A stretch of 64,000 nt of DNA from NCBI GenBank assembly GCA_004431415.1, contig QPMI01000634.1, positions 1 through 64,000 on the forward strand. Reading direction: 5' to 3'. Positions within the stretch are counted from its first letter, which is position 1; each line of letters begins with the position of its first letter. The notes beneath the pieces are model-generated. The model did no database searches, had not been told where the DNA came from, and saw only the letters and a program-made list of their open reading frames with translations. This stretch comes from Cyanophora paradoxa. Taxonomy: Eukaryota; Glaucocystophyceae; Cyanophorales; Cyanophoraceae. Of this stretch, positions 19,130 through 29,240 are shown one piece after another. A program made the translations under genes and the position numbers.

Positions 19130-19319
19130 AGGAGATTGGTACCCCGGAAAATTGAGCGAAGGCCCGCGAGCGAGTAAGCCGGCGCAGTGGGGCTTCCCCA
19201 ACGCGGGTGCCTGCTAGCACTGCACGTGGCTGGTCCCAAAACTCGCGCGGCCGACGCTCCGTAGTCCAGCCCGACCGAACTCCAAACCCAGCGAACATCG
19301 ACCGCCCAGCCGCGGCCCC

Positions 19320-22300
19320 ATGCCCGCCACCTCAGCGGAGACAGCAGCCACACCGTCGGATGCGCCCCCGGACGCACCGACGCCCCGCCCGCTGCTCACG
19401 GTCGCCTTTTTGAATGTCGAAAGCCTTGCAGGCATACCTCGGCGCATCTGGCTCACCGGATGGCTCAAGCGTACCAAAGTGGACGTCCTCGGCATCGTTG
19501 ACCACCGGCTCAATCCGAAGCAGATCGCGGCCCTTACGCAGCGCATCGAATCATCGTGGCGCGTGCTCATCCCGCCCGCCGCAGAGCTTAAACCCAACGT
19601 CTGGAGCCGAGGCACCGGTTTCCTCGTCCGCAAAGCCATCCCGGCCCTCCCCGGTGCTACAGCCACGCTCGTGCCCCTCCCGCCCACGCCGGGCCTGCGG
19701 CCGCACGATGCTTCACTACTTCGCCTCTCCAGCGACACCAACGCATACAGCATTATCTGCCTCTACGCCCCTAATGACGCGGCCTCGCAGAAGCGCCTGG
19801 CGGCAGGCGTCACCCAGGCGATCGAATCGCTCCAGCTTCCCCCGAACGACGCCCTCATTCTAGGCGGCGACCTAAACGCCTACGCGCTCCCGCATTTAGA
19901 AAGCCGCCGCCGTGCCGGCGCACCGCCCCCCTTCGGGCACTGGTCCGATCTCATGGCTGACTTGGACCTGTTCGACGAACATCGCCGCAGGCGGCCGCGA
20001 GACCGCATATACACGCGCTGGCACCGCAAGACGAACCGCTTCGACCAGAACGCGGCGCGACTGGACTACGTCCTCCTCTCAGCCGACCTCTGCGTCGCGG
20101 CGGAGCGCGTCGGTATCCTTCGCACGGCGGGCGCGGCCCCGCGCCCTGACCACGACGCGGTCTACGCGCGGCTCCATACGGACGCCGTCATCGCGCCCCG
20201 GGCGGCCCGCTTCAGGCTCCACGACCGCATCCTCCACTTCCCGCCGTTCCAGCGGTCCGTGCGGGCCTGCACGGCCGAAGCGCTAACTCGCCAGCCGGCT
20301 CTCTGCACCGTGGAGTGGCAGCGCTGGCTCGACGAGCTCTTCGCTGAATACAGGGAGATCGCCCGCCGTACCCGCCCCCAGGCTGACTCGGAGGTCCGAG
20401 ACGCCCGCGAAGTGATCGCAGGCCTCTGGCGCGACGCGGAACAAGCGCTCCAAGACGCGGAGGTAGACACCACCGAAGAAGACTACGCGGTCGCCGATAT
20501 GGGCTACCTGACCATCCAGGAAGCAGCGCTCGACGCCGCAGACGCGGCTCTTAGCTCCCGCAAGCACCTAGAACGCTCCCTCGCGCACGCGCACACAGTC
20601 CCCCCCGAGCTCGCCCGTCATATTAAGTACTCCTCGGCCGACAACCGTATGCGCTCGCTGCAGCCGTACCCCCCGCGAGAGGGTACCCCGGCGGCCACGA
20701 CGGAGGAAGACATGGCGGCGCACGCCTGCGCATACTACACGGAGCTCCTCGCGGCCCAACGCCCGCTTCCCCCCGACCTCCCGGCGGCCACGCCGCCCTC
20801 GGCTCCGGCGGCCCCGGCCCGCCGCCAAGAACCACGGGCAACGGAGCATTCCAATGCTCGCCCAGGCACCACCACGGGGTCGGAGCCTGAAGGCGCTCGC
20901 CCGTACCAGGGAACGGCTAGGCCGAACCCGCAGACCACGGGGCCCGAGCCGGAAGGCGCTCGCCCGTCCTTGGAACCGGGAGCCTCGGGCCCCGTGGACG
21001 TGACGCCGGAAGCCACCGCCGCTTTCCCGGCGGTCGTCGAGAAGCTGCGCGCTGCCCACCTTCTCACCCCCGCCGACCCCCTCACGTGTGAGGAAGCCGA
21101 GCTCTTGTCCCGCTGCCTCGATACAGCGCCCCCGCCCTTGCACCCCCCGATGTGCGCCCCCTATACGGTTGGCGAGATCGAGGAAAGACTAAAAGAGATG
21201 AATAAGTCGACAGCGCCGGGCGAGGACGGCCTCTCTGTAAAGTTCTATCTCACGTTCTGGAACATCCTCGGCCCGATAGTCACAGAAAGCTATAACTGCG
21301 CGCGCGCGCTGGGCACCCTATCGGAGCGCCAACGCACGGGGCTAATCCAACTGCTCTATAAGAAAGGAGACCGCGATAAAATCCAGAACTGGCGCCCAAT
21401 CACCCTCCTGCAAATAGACCGCCGCCTCTTCGGAGCGGTTCTCGCGAAGCGCATAGCGCCCGCCTGCCAGCACACTATCAGCTCCGTCCAAACGGGCTTT
21501 ATGCCGGACCGCACCGGGGCAGACAACGTCTGGCAGATGCAAGCCGTCATCCGTCACGCGGACCGTACGGACCAGCATGTCGTGATACTAAACACCGACT
21601 TCGAGAAAGCGTATGACCGCGTAGAACACCTCTATGCGCTCCGGGTCCTAGCGGTCCAGGGCTTCCCGCCCGAATTCCTCGCCGACGTCCGAGCTATCAC
21701 GAAAGGCGCTAGATCAAAAGTTATGATCAACGGGCAGATCTTCCCAACCATCATCCCGGTTACGCGCAGCGCTCTCCAGGGCGACCCATTCGCATGCATG
21801 TTCTTCAACACGCAGCAGGAGCCCACCACGCGAGACATCCTCGCGGACCCCGAAATCACAGGCGTACCCGCCCCTCGGGACCCCGGGATCGAATCCAAGC
21901 TGGTCCAATACGCCGACGACGCAGCGCACTCGCTCAAGATCAATCCCCGCAGCCCAGACCCTGGCCTGCCCGTTAAGAAAACCATAGCTAAGTACCAGAA
22001 AGCAGGGAAGTACAACGGCTCCTCGCTCAATCTCGGCAAAACCGAAGGCATGCTCGCGGGAGCCGCAGCACCGACAAAGCGGCCCGGCCACCCAATCACC
22101 CTCCCAGCATGGACCCAAGCGATTCCGATCCGCTGGGTCAAGTCCACGTCCACGCTCGGTATCCCGCTCGGCCCGAGGGGCGAATTTGACGCCCGCCCTT
22201 ACTGGGCTAAGCGTGTAGACGGGATGCGCAGCCGGAGAGCTCGCTGGAACCTGCGCGCGATGCGCGTCCACCAACGCGTCAACGTAGCCACGGCCATCGT

Positions 22301-24329
22301 GGCGTCTGTTAATATGTACGCGGCCGCGTTCCTTCCGTGCCCCCCGTCGGCCCTCCAAGCCATTAAGGACGAATACTGGGCAGCAATATGGCCCTCGTCC
22401 GCAGATGCACCCGCCCGGAAGCGCAGCGCGCGCGGCCGGATATCACGAGCGAAAGCTGTCCTCCCACCGTCCAACGGCGGCCTCGGAGCACTCGACCTTG
22501 AGAGCCGCCTCCTGGCGCAAGCAGGCACGTACATTCGAGCGCTCTGTGACCCCTCCTTCGCGGTTTGGAAGCTTTTCGCCGCAGAAGAGATGCAGGAACT
22601 AGTGCCCAAGAAATACGCGGCGGCCGCGCAGGCCCTCGGCCTCAACGCGCTGGGCGCCGACCTCCGCTTCCGCCCGTATGCAGCCCTCCTCCCTGCTCAG
22701 GGGCCCCTCGCACCAGCGGTGCGCATCCTCACGCTCCTACGACCCCCGGAATCGGGCCCGACCCCCCTCCGGTGCCCGCCGCACCGCGCAATCGCGTCCC
22801 TGCCGCTCACGCGGGATCGCCTCAGGGCGGAGCCGCTCTGGCTCAACCCGGTGCTCGCCCCGCCTGGCCAAACCTGGGGCATAGGCAAAATTGATGAAGC
22901 CCTCGCCGCCCGGCTCACTGCCGCCCACCAGATCACCGGCCCCGCGCCCCAAGACCTCTCCCAGGCCGCGTACACGCGCCTGAATGAAATCCGCGCCCAG
23001 GTCCGCCTTCGCGCAGCCCAGCTCGGCCTCGCCCCTCTCGACACGCCCCCCCAAGCTATCCTCCCCGGGGCCGACCCTCGGATATGGCTGATCGCAGCCC
23101 CAGCAGAAGCTGGCGCTGGCCCCAGAAGGCCGCGCTCAGGCCCGATCATCTTCGCGACCCCAGGCACCCCGCCGCTGGGCTGCACGACCAGCACAATGCC
23201 CGACGGCACCATAGTAGGCCCGCCCGGCCCCCCCGCGCCCCTCCCAGCCGCCCCCGCGCTCCTCCCCCGCGCCCTGATCATCGCCGTCCCACCGGGGTCG
23301 GCGAAACAAAAAGCCCGGTGGCCAGACGGCCGCGCCGTGACCGCGGGCCGCCTCGACCGCGCCCCCTGGATCCACACCGGGCTCCTCTACCGGACCCCGA
23401 CCGGCCCCCGCCCCTGGCTCCACTACCGCATCTCGGCGGGCTACCGCGCCCTCCGGGCCCAGCCCCCCCGCCCGGCCCCCGGCCCTCTCGCCCGCTTCGG
23501 CCCCCCGCCCCCCGGCAAATGCTGGACCCAGGTGTGGGGCGCGGGCACGCAACATGCCCACCTGTCCCCGTGGAACCGCGAGACCTGGCTCTGGGCCACC
23601 CACGCTTGCCTCCCCGCCGGCCAATTCCTTTTCCATATTGGGGCTCGCCCGACCCCGTTCTGCTGCGCCTGCCCCGGCTCCGATGTACCCCCCGATACCT
23701 CGGACCATGCAGTCTTCTACTGCGAGCCCGCGCGCGCGGCCTGGGAGGAACTGCTCGATAGGTGGAACGATTTCTACGGCACCTCTATCCCCCTCGAATG
23801 CGCGCACGCCCTCACCGGATTCCTAGCCGTCCCAGAAGAGCTTAAAAAGCGCCGCACCGGCTCCGCACGCCAGAGACGCGAATTCCGCATGCCTCGTAGC
23901 CTGCTAGCGGCCCTGGCGGGCCTCATGATCAGCGCTGCATGGTCAGCCCACGTCCGCGCCATCCAGGACAACGCCCCCGACAGCACCGACAACACGCCCC
24001 GCCGCCCTACCAAGAAATCGATCTGGCAAGCATTTGAGCGCGCAGTCTGGGCCCGCACCCTCCTAGAGCAGAGCAAGATCGAGCTCGCCACCCGGGGCCT
24101 CCCCCAGGACGCGACGCAGCCAACTTTAGACCCGGACACAGTGGCCTGGAACTGGGAGCCGGCCGACCCCGACGCGCCCCCGGACGCCCCGGCACCCCCA
24201 CTCCCCCAGGCGCTCTGGACGGCAGACAGCTTCATTGCCACAGCCCACCGCTCAGCACACGAAACAACCCTCACCCGCGGGCCCCTCCTCGACCCGCCGC
24301 CGGACTCAGACCCCGACAGCGACGACTGA
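19320..24329 (+). CDS. LINE polyprotein: AP endonuclease, reverse transcriptase, zinc knuckle
   Basis: 1669 residues, uninterrupted. The endonuclease has FLNVESL (about residue 31), GGDLNAY (about 181) and PDHDAV (about 277), so the catalytic Asn, Asp and His are present. The reverse transcriptase has TAPGEDGL (about 630), NWRPITLL, motif A ILNTDFEKAYD (about 757), ALQGDP and the catalytic YADD (about 862). Between the two domains lies a Pro/Ala/Gly-rich spacer with repeats of GARP type. A Cys/His cluster near 1447-1465 (FCCAC, then H, then C) followed by A..W fits the zinc-binding tail of such elements. No RNase H domain was recognised in this frame. The intact frame suggests recent activity. 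Confidence 0.93.
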   Translation: MPATSAETAATPSDAPPDAPTPRPLLTVAFLNVESLAGIPRRIWLTGWLKRTKVDVLGIVDHRLNPKQIAALTQRIESSWRVLIPPAAELKPNVWSRGTGFLVRKAIPALPGATATLVPLPPTPGLRPHDASLLRLSSDTNAYSIICLYAPNDAASQKRLAAGVTQAIESLQLPPNDALILGGDLNAYALPHLESRRRAGAPPPFGHWSDLMADLDLFDEHRRRRPRDRIYTRWHRKTNRFDQNAARLDYVLLSADLCVAAERVGILRTAGAAPRPDHDAVYARLHTDAVIAPRAARFRLHDRILHFPPFQRSVRACTAEALTRQPALCTVEWQRWLDELFAEYREIARRTRPQADSEVRDAREVIAGLWRDAEQALQDAEVDTTEEDYAVADMGYLTIQEAALDAADAALSSRKHLERSLAHAHTVPPELARHIKYSSADNRMRSLQPYPPREGTPAATTEEDMAAHACAYYTELLAAQRPLPPDLPAATPPSAPAAPARRQEPRATEHSNARPGTTTGSEPEGARPYQGTARPNPQTTGPEPEGARPSLEPGASGPVDVTPEATAAFPAVVEKLRAAHLLTPADPLTCEEAELLSRCLDTAPPPLHPPMCAPYTVGEIEERLKEMNKSTAPGEDGLSVKFYLTFWNILGPIVTESYNCARALGTLSERQRTGLIQLLYKKGDRDKIQNWRPITLLQIDRRLFGAVLAKRIAPACQHTISSVQTGFMPDRTGADNVWQMQAVIRHADRTDQHVVILNTDFEKAYDRVEHLYALRVLAVQGFPPEFLADVRAITKGARSKVMINGQIFPTIIPVTRSALQGDPFACMFFNTQQEPTTRDILADPEITGVPAPRDPGIESKLVQYADDAAHSLKINPRSPDPGLPVKKTIAKYQKAGKYNGSSLNLGKTEGMLAGAAAPTKRPGHPITLPAWTQAIPIRWVKSTSTLGIPLGPRGEFDARPYWAKRVDGMRSRRARWNLRAMRVHQRVNVATAIVASVNMYAAAFLPCPPSALQAIKDEYWAAIWPSSADAPARKRSARGRISRAKAVLPPSNGGLGALDLESRLLAQAGTYIRALCDPSFAVWKLFAAEEMQELVPKKYAAAAQALGLNALGADLRFRPYAALLPAQGPLAPAVRILTLLRPPESGPTPLRCPPHRAIASLPLTRDRLRAEPLWLNPVLAPPGQTWGIGKIDEALAARLTAAHQITGPAPQDLSQAAYTRLNEIRAQVRLRAAQLGLAPLDTPPQAILPGADPRIWLIAAPAEAGAGPRRPRSGPIIFATPGTPPLGCTTSTMPDGTIVGPPGPPAPLPAAPALLPRALIIAVPPGSAKQKARWPDGRAVTAGRLDRAPWIHTGLLYRTPTGPRPWLHYRISAGYRALRAQPPRPAPGPLARFGPPPPGKCWTQVWGAGTQHAHLSPWNRETWLWATHACLPAGQFLFHIGARPTPFCCACPGSDVPPDTSDHAVFYCEPARAAWEELLDRWNDFYGTSIPLECAHALTGFLAVPEELKKRRTGSARQRREFRMPRSLLAALAGLMISAAWSAHVRAIQDNAPDSTDNTPRRPTKKSIWQAFERAVWARTLLEQSKIELATRGLPQDATQPTLDPDTVAWNWEPADPDAPPDAPAPPLPQALWTADSFIATAHRSAHETTLTRGPLLDPPPDSDPDSDD

Positions 24330-24350
24330 GGCCGCGGCGCCCGGACGCCG

Positions 24351-25145
24351 TCACTCCCAGGGGCACTTCAGCCCCGCCGGCCGCTCATGCGCGATCGCCT
24401 CCAGCCCGTTCGCGGCCGTCCCATCACCTTCCTGCGGACGGGGCAGAACAATGAGAGAAACAACGGGACCAGCTGCAGAGCCCCGCTGCGCACCAGGAAG
24501 TCCATCGCTTGATCGACGGTGAGGAACCGCCGAGAGTCCCGACCCCGGACCCCCGGCACCCGCCACACCTGGGCCAGAGCGCACTCCCGCCCCGGATAGG
24601 TCTCCGTCTGATCCCTGAGCGTAGCGCGAGAAGACGGCCCCCAGCGTGACCGGCGACACCGCGTCATAAGCGCTGACGAAATCCGCAGCACACAGCGCGC
24701 GAGGCGCAGCTGCGCACCAGATCGAGTAAATCCCGGGCCGAATCCCATGGCGCACTGCATAAAACGCCAGCGTACTCTTCTTCGCGACCTGCGAGCACCC
24801 AGGGTAGGGCAGCTCGTAGAAGTACGCCCGTACTACGCCATCACGAAACATCGCGGCCGCGGCACGCAGATGCCCGCGGAGCGTCCTCAACATCGGGAAA
24901 GCCGCAGGCACGACCTCGCCAGGGCTCGAGCCGGCGCTCCCAACTACGACAGCGTCGTCCGCAAAACCGCTTAGAACCTCGCCATCGCTCAACTCGGCTG
25001 CAGCCGGGGTCGCAGAAACGCGGTCTTCGCCAACCGCAGCCCGCTTCGCCGAAGGCTCACCCGCGGACGACTCACTCCCGCTACGCTCCCGCTTGCAATC
25101 CGCCTCGCAGCCGGGGCCCGGCGCTCCCTCGGGCATATCCGCCAT
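24351..25145 (-). CDS. Antisense ORF with an RNase H1 hybrid-binding (viroplasmin-like) motif
   Basis: 264 residues on the strand opposite to the LINE, in the same GC-rich codon style. From about residue 127 it reads LAFYAVRHGIRPGIYSIW, the hallmark of the small domain that begins many eukaryotic RNases H1 and caulimovirus viroplasmins and holds RNA/DNA hybrids. The second half of that domain (GVRGRDSRRFLTVDQAMDFL) appears about 0.2 kb further on in another frame, at about 24490-24560, so the domain is split by an indel or intron. The N-terminus is acidic. A tail-to-tail arrangement with the LINE ORF (21-base gap) is odd; it may be a captured gene or an antisense product. Confidence 0.6.
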   Translation of the reverse strand: MADMPEGAPGPGCEADCKRERSGSESSAGEPSAKRAAVGEDRVSATPAAAELSDGEVLSGFADDAVVVGSAGSSPGEVVPAAFPMLRTLRGHLRAAAAMFRDGVVRAYFYELPYPGCSQVAKKSTLAFYAVRHGIRPGIYSIWCAAAPRALCAADFVSAYDAVSPVTLGAVFSRYAQGSDGDLSGAGVRSGPGVAGAGGPGSGLSAVPHRRSSDGLPGAQRGSAAGPVVSLIVLPRPQEGDGTAANGLEAIAHERPAGLKCPWE

Positions 25146-25284
25146 CGCTCCAATGCAAACTAGACCCCACCCCCCCCCTCGGGGGGTACAAGCCCCTCAA
25201 TCATGGCCTAGTCCCAGATCCCCCCCTAGATCCCCATACCGGGGACCCCGGCGCTCATTCCCGCCAAGGCACCCCGTTGCGACG

Positions 25285-27473
25285 ATGGCGTTCGTCGCCC
25301 CCGCCCTTCCCGCTGCGCCTACGGGCCTCATCAAGCCCTTCCTCGTCAACGCCGCAAGGCCGGTCTCGCCCAAGGCTGTCGTCGCCGCCGCCGCCGCGGC
25401 CCGCACGTCGACGTCGTCTCCACCCGCGTCGCCGAAGCCCGCGCGCCAATCCTCCTCTAAGTCGAACGAGAGACTGAAGGAGAAGCAAGCCGCGCAAGCG
25501 CCGCCGCCGCCGGCGCCGGCCGAGGCCGGCCCGTCCAAGGGAACTAAGGTGAATCCCGTGCTGGCCGCGCCGAGCCCGGCGCTCACGTCCCCCAAACAGG
25601 GCCGTGGGCGTCCGAAAAACTCCAGCCAGCCCAAGCGCGCCTCGCCGCGGACGCAGAAGAAGGCGACGGCCCCAACGGCGCCGGCTCATGACGAGGACCA
25701 GGCGAGGCCCATCCCTCATACCCGAGCATCGCGCGCACTAAACAGAGATTATACGCAGCCCGATGAGCGGCAGCCGCTCCTCCAGGAGGCGCTGCCCGTG
25801 CCTAAGCCGCTGCCGACCAAGGCCCCGCCGGCGCCCCGCAACACCAAGCGCGGCAAGATGCTCACAGACCGGTCGAAGCGCACTCTCGTGCTGTCAAAGC
25901 TCAAGGCCGACGCCGCCGTCCTTTACGACAAGGAGCTAGTGCGCGCACCCGCCCCGAAGGCCGCGCCTCTAAAACCTGATCCCCGGCCCGGAACCGCGCT
26001 CGCAGTACAATAAGCTGATGAAGTTCGGCGACGGCGTCGATTTCACCAAGTTCCCGGACCTCGTCGAGGCGGATGGCACGCTGCGGCAGGACTACCTCGA
26101 GATCATCGCGAACAAGGCCCTCGAGGCGATCGGCTGGCTCGAGCGCGCCAGCCCCGTCATGACGGAGGTCTACCTGATCGGCCGCCACAAGAAGGTGGCC
26201 CTCCTCCACCTCACCGACATCGAGGTCTCGATGGAAATGAACCGCGAGCTCCGCACCCGCTTCCCCGACGCGCGCGGCTGCCTCGCCGAGATCGAGCTCG
26301 CCCTCGGCCACGCGCACCGCACGCTCAAGGTACGCCGTCGCGCGCGCCGAGTGCGCGCACGTGCCGACGCTGGGCCCCGGCCCGCAGATCCGCTTCTGCC
26401 AGGACCTCTCCGTCGCGAGCCGCCACGCGGTCTACGCCGGCCTCACCGACGAGCAGCGCGAGCTGGGCTGGTCCTACCGCATCTTCTGCGGCATCCCGGG
26501 CGTCTACACCGACGAAGCCTTCGACGAGATGGCCCGGGTCCGCATGCCGAGCCTCCGCTAGCCCAGATAAAGAAAGATAAAACCGAGCCTAGCTATGGCC
26601 CAACCGCCGCGCGACCCCGCCTAAGCCCCGGCCCGTCTGCACAGTCGGTCTGGCTCGAGCCCGCCGTCGTCGACGGCAAGATCAAGACCGTGAACCTCAC
26701 GGCCGACAAGCCCCGCCGCTTCAAGCGCGACGGTGACAACATCGCCGTCCTGGGCAAGGAGATGGAGCCCGTGCCGGACTCCGACGACTCCGAGGGCGAG
26801 GAGCAGGAAGTCCGCGCCCCCACTATACCCCGCCCGACGGCCCGGTACCCCCTCCGCTCACACACGCGAGGCAGACGCTCTACCCCGACTCGGTGGCCCT
26901 CGAGGCCACCAAGAACAGCAAGAAGATCTCCCGGGAGCACCGCATCAACTACCCCGACGGGGTGGGCGGCCGCGCGTCCTACCGCCCCGGCCACTCCACG
27001 GGCGCACGCCGGCTCAACCGCCTCAGCGCCCTCAACGAGGACAAGACCCCCGAGGAGGCCGCCCAGATCGCGGCGGACCTCGCCGCCCAGTCCCGCAAGC
27101 GCGCGATTGAGCGCTTCGGCCCCGACGCCGTCAAGAAGCGCAAGGGCGGCGCCGCCGCCCCCGCCCCCGCCGCCGGGGCCGCCGCCGCCGCCCCTCCGCC
27201 GACGCCTCCGCCGCCGCCGCGGCCGCCGCCGCCGCCGCTGCCGTCGCCGCCGCCGCCGCCGCCGCCGCCGCCCCGGCGCAGGCCGCCGCCCCCGCGCCCG
27301 CCCCGGGCCCGGCTCCCGCCCCCGGCCCCGGGCCGGCCACCATCTCGCTCACCAACTACCAGGCGGCCCAGCGTGTGCTTGCCGAGCTCACCTCGGCCCT
27401 CGGGGGCCCCGCCGCCATCGAGGCCCTCCTGGCCGGCCGCCGGGCGGCCGCCGCCGACAACGCGGCAGCGTAG
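25285..27473 (+). pseudogene. LINE downstream coding block, gag-like candidate, several frameshifts
   Basis: Consistent coding style in shifting frames. From the ATG at 25285 comes a basic Ala/Pro/Lys linker (to about 25970), then after an indel near 25970 a globular part (26018-26330, containing DGVDFTKFPDL and EVYLIGRHKKVALLHL), which passes through another indel near 26330 (an extra G) to a second part ending at 26561. Then come a basic/acidic region (26640-27120) and an Ala-rich linker, ending in a helix with SLTNYQAAQRVLAEL and a stop at 27471. No known domain was recognised. It could be the nucleic-acid-binding partner of the LINE, although ORF1 usually comes first. An unrelated captured gene is also possible. 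Confidence 0.42.
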
Positions 27474-28214
27474 ACCTCCCCCCTCTTTTCGATCCCAACG
27501 GCCTCGGCCCTTTCGCCCTTTCGGCCTCAGTCTCCTTTTTCACTTTTCTCTCTTTACAATTCGCGGTAGCACGACTGCCAAAGAAGGGGGCCTCATGACG
27601 AGCCCACCGCCCCCCTCTCTGAGTTAGATAGCTCCATGAAGCAATGTCACCTCCCTACCCCGCCCCCGCGCAAAGCCCTGCCCACCTGCGGGCCCGCCCC
27701 CTCCTAAAGCTTTTCCCCCGGCCCAGAAGCTAGTGACAGACTAGCCCCACGGCCGGTACCCCCGCCACGCCCCTCTGTCCCCCGAACACACTAGGGCGCC
27801 CACCCCGCTCGCAACCGACCGCCCCCGCAGCCCCCCCCGATAATGCCTCTCACCAGGACCACATACTCCCCGCGCCCCACACGCCATAAAAAGAAGGGGG
27901 CGCGCCCGCTACCCTAGCCCGCGCCGCCCCCACCCCCCCCTCCCCACCCCTCTTCCCCGCCCGATAAGATTGGCCTCCTCGGCGCCGACGACCCCCCGCA
28001 CCTACACTCAAGAACACGACAAACGACCCCCTACCACGCCTCCACCCACAAGAGAAACGCTCAGCTGTAGCGTCGAGGCGCCTATCCCTGTGTTCCGGCC
28101 TCAGGTTATGCTCTGACCCAGAGTTCGGCCTATTCCGAACCGGTAGTGCGTACGATGATGTTACTGAACAAATACAATCGCCACCGCCCTTGATATGGGC
28201 TTTGTGAAAAAAAA
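27474..28214 (+). other. LINE 3' untranslated region and A-tail
   Basis: Non-coding, C-rich and then mixed composition, ending in GGGCTTTGTG and an A-run that starts at 28207 and continues into the first base of the target-site duplication. No canonical AATAAA was seen close to the tail. Confidence 0.65.
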
Positions 28215-28230
28215 AGTATGTCAGGCATTG
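28215..28230. repeat. Target-site duplication, right copy
   Basis: agtatgtcaggcattg, identical to 19114-19129, immediately after the A-run of the LINE. Confidence 0.88.
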
Positions 28231-28360
28231 TCAGGCACCTTTTTAGAAAACTTTTCTATAATTCAAATTTCATTGTTGATCCAAACAATGACTTTGCCAA
28301 AATAAAATACTTTGTCAAAATCGATGGATTTAATGCCTGACAAATAAATGCTGCCTGAAA
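28231..28360. repeat. Right TGTCAGGCA repeat, part after the LINE
   Basis: Continues the copy interrupted at 19129. It aligns to 1638-1770 through TTTCATTGTTGATCCAA and ends with inverted units GCCTGACAAA and GCCTGAAAG. Confidence 0.85.
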
Positions 28361-28811
28361 GATTTTAAATCACATTCCTAAGATCACATTTGAATCAACT
28401 ACACCAACTAACACTGAGATTTTAACAATATATGAGGTCCTTACTGAATATGGTATGTGTGACAGGTGTGACAGGTCTATCCCGTGGATTTTAAAAATCA
28501 ATTTCTCACTAGGACTTTCCTTGGGATGGACCTGTCACACCTGTCACACCTGTCACACCCAATTATTCATCAAATTCCTAAGGGTCCCCCCTTAGACTCA
28601 TTAAAACATGATAATAACATATCAATTTCATGTATAATTACGATTGAATTCAATAAGAGATCGATTTGTTAATATAAACAAATGAATCTCATATAGATAT
28701 TAATCGAGTTAAGCGATATGTTTCCGATTAAATGAATTAAATTTAATTAAATTTAATCGAGAAAGTACATGAATATAATATCGATTAAATCAATTAACTT
28801 TTAGACCAATC
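28361..28811. other. AT-rich viral flank without genes
   Basis: No supported gene. It includes 28391-28419, an exact copy of 19011-19039. A 20-base inverted repeat built of GTGTGACAGG units has arms at 28457-28476 and 28530-28549. Beyond 28660 the sequence is low-complexity, made mostly of ATTAAAT and ATCGAT runs. Confidence 0.6.
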
Positions 28812-29094
28812 ACACATAGTAAAATGCGGAGTTTTAACCAGAGGCAAGATCTAATTGAGATTCAGTTATATTATTCGGAAATATATAGAGATTATCGATA
28901 GACTCAGTAAGACTAATCGGAAAATAAGAGAAATTTACGATAAAATATCGAAAAGAATACAAAATAATCGAAATAATTGAATATTCGATAAGATACACAC
29001 AGATTATCGATTGATTGAAATAGAATATACGAGATATATCAACAAAATCAATTAAGATAAGCCGAGGGTTAAAACTCCGCATTTTACTATGTGT
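28812..29094. mobile_element. MITE-like element with 28-base perfect inverted ends
   Basis: Arms at 28812-28839 (begins acacatagtaaaatgcgg) and 29067-29094 are exact reverse complements. The inside is AT-rich with many TCGAT units and no credible coding. It sits exactly where viral composition ends and GC-rich host sequence begins. No clear target duplication was found, so it could also be related to the viral terminus. Confidence 0.72.
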
Positions 29095-29240
29095 AAAGAG
29101 GTCGGGCCGCCGACAACCAGCTTGGGCGGCTCGGGGCGGAACGCCTGTCGATATTTTTAACGTTAATTAGAACGTTGCCGGGGTTGGACGGACCGCGACA
29201 CGAATTGAGCAGTATGGAGACTGGGGTGTTCTCTTGTGAA

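Larger units (their letters stand above)
19130..28214 (+). mobile_element. APE-type LINE (non-LTR retrotransposon), about 9.1 kb
   Basis: A GC-rich block set in AT-rich viral DNA. It is bounded by a perfect 16-base target-site duplication and ends in a short A-run (from 28207). The main ORF carries an apurinic-type endonuclease and a reverse transcriptase. No long terminal repeats are seen. The duplication breaks a viral repeat whose empty copy lies at 1570-1770, so the point of insertion is known to the base. A leader of 190 bases precedes the main ORF. Unusually, 3.9 kb follow the main ORF and hold a minus-strand ORF and a further plus-strand coding block. Confidence 0.9.

Noticed and set aside
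27131-27355. Ala/Gly protein on the minus strand
   Set aside because: It is the mirror of a CCG/GCC-rich linker in the plus-strand LINE block.
1570-28360. The two 0.2 kb repeats as long terminal repeats of the virus
   Set aside because: Viral genes lie outside the left copy, and the sequence beyond the right copy does not match that beyond the left one.
28834-29082. 82-codon ORF inside the border element
   Set aside because: Low-complexity Ile/Ser/Tyr translation of AT-rich filler between inverted repeats.
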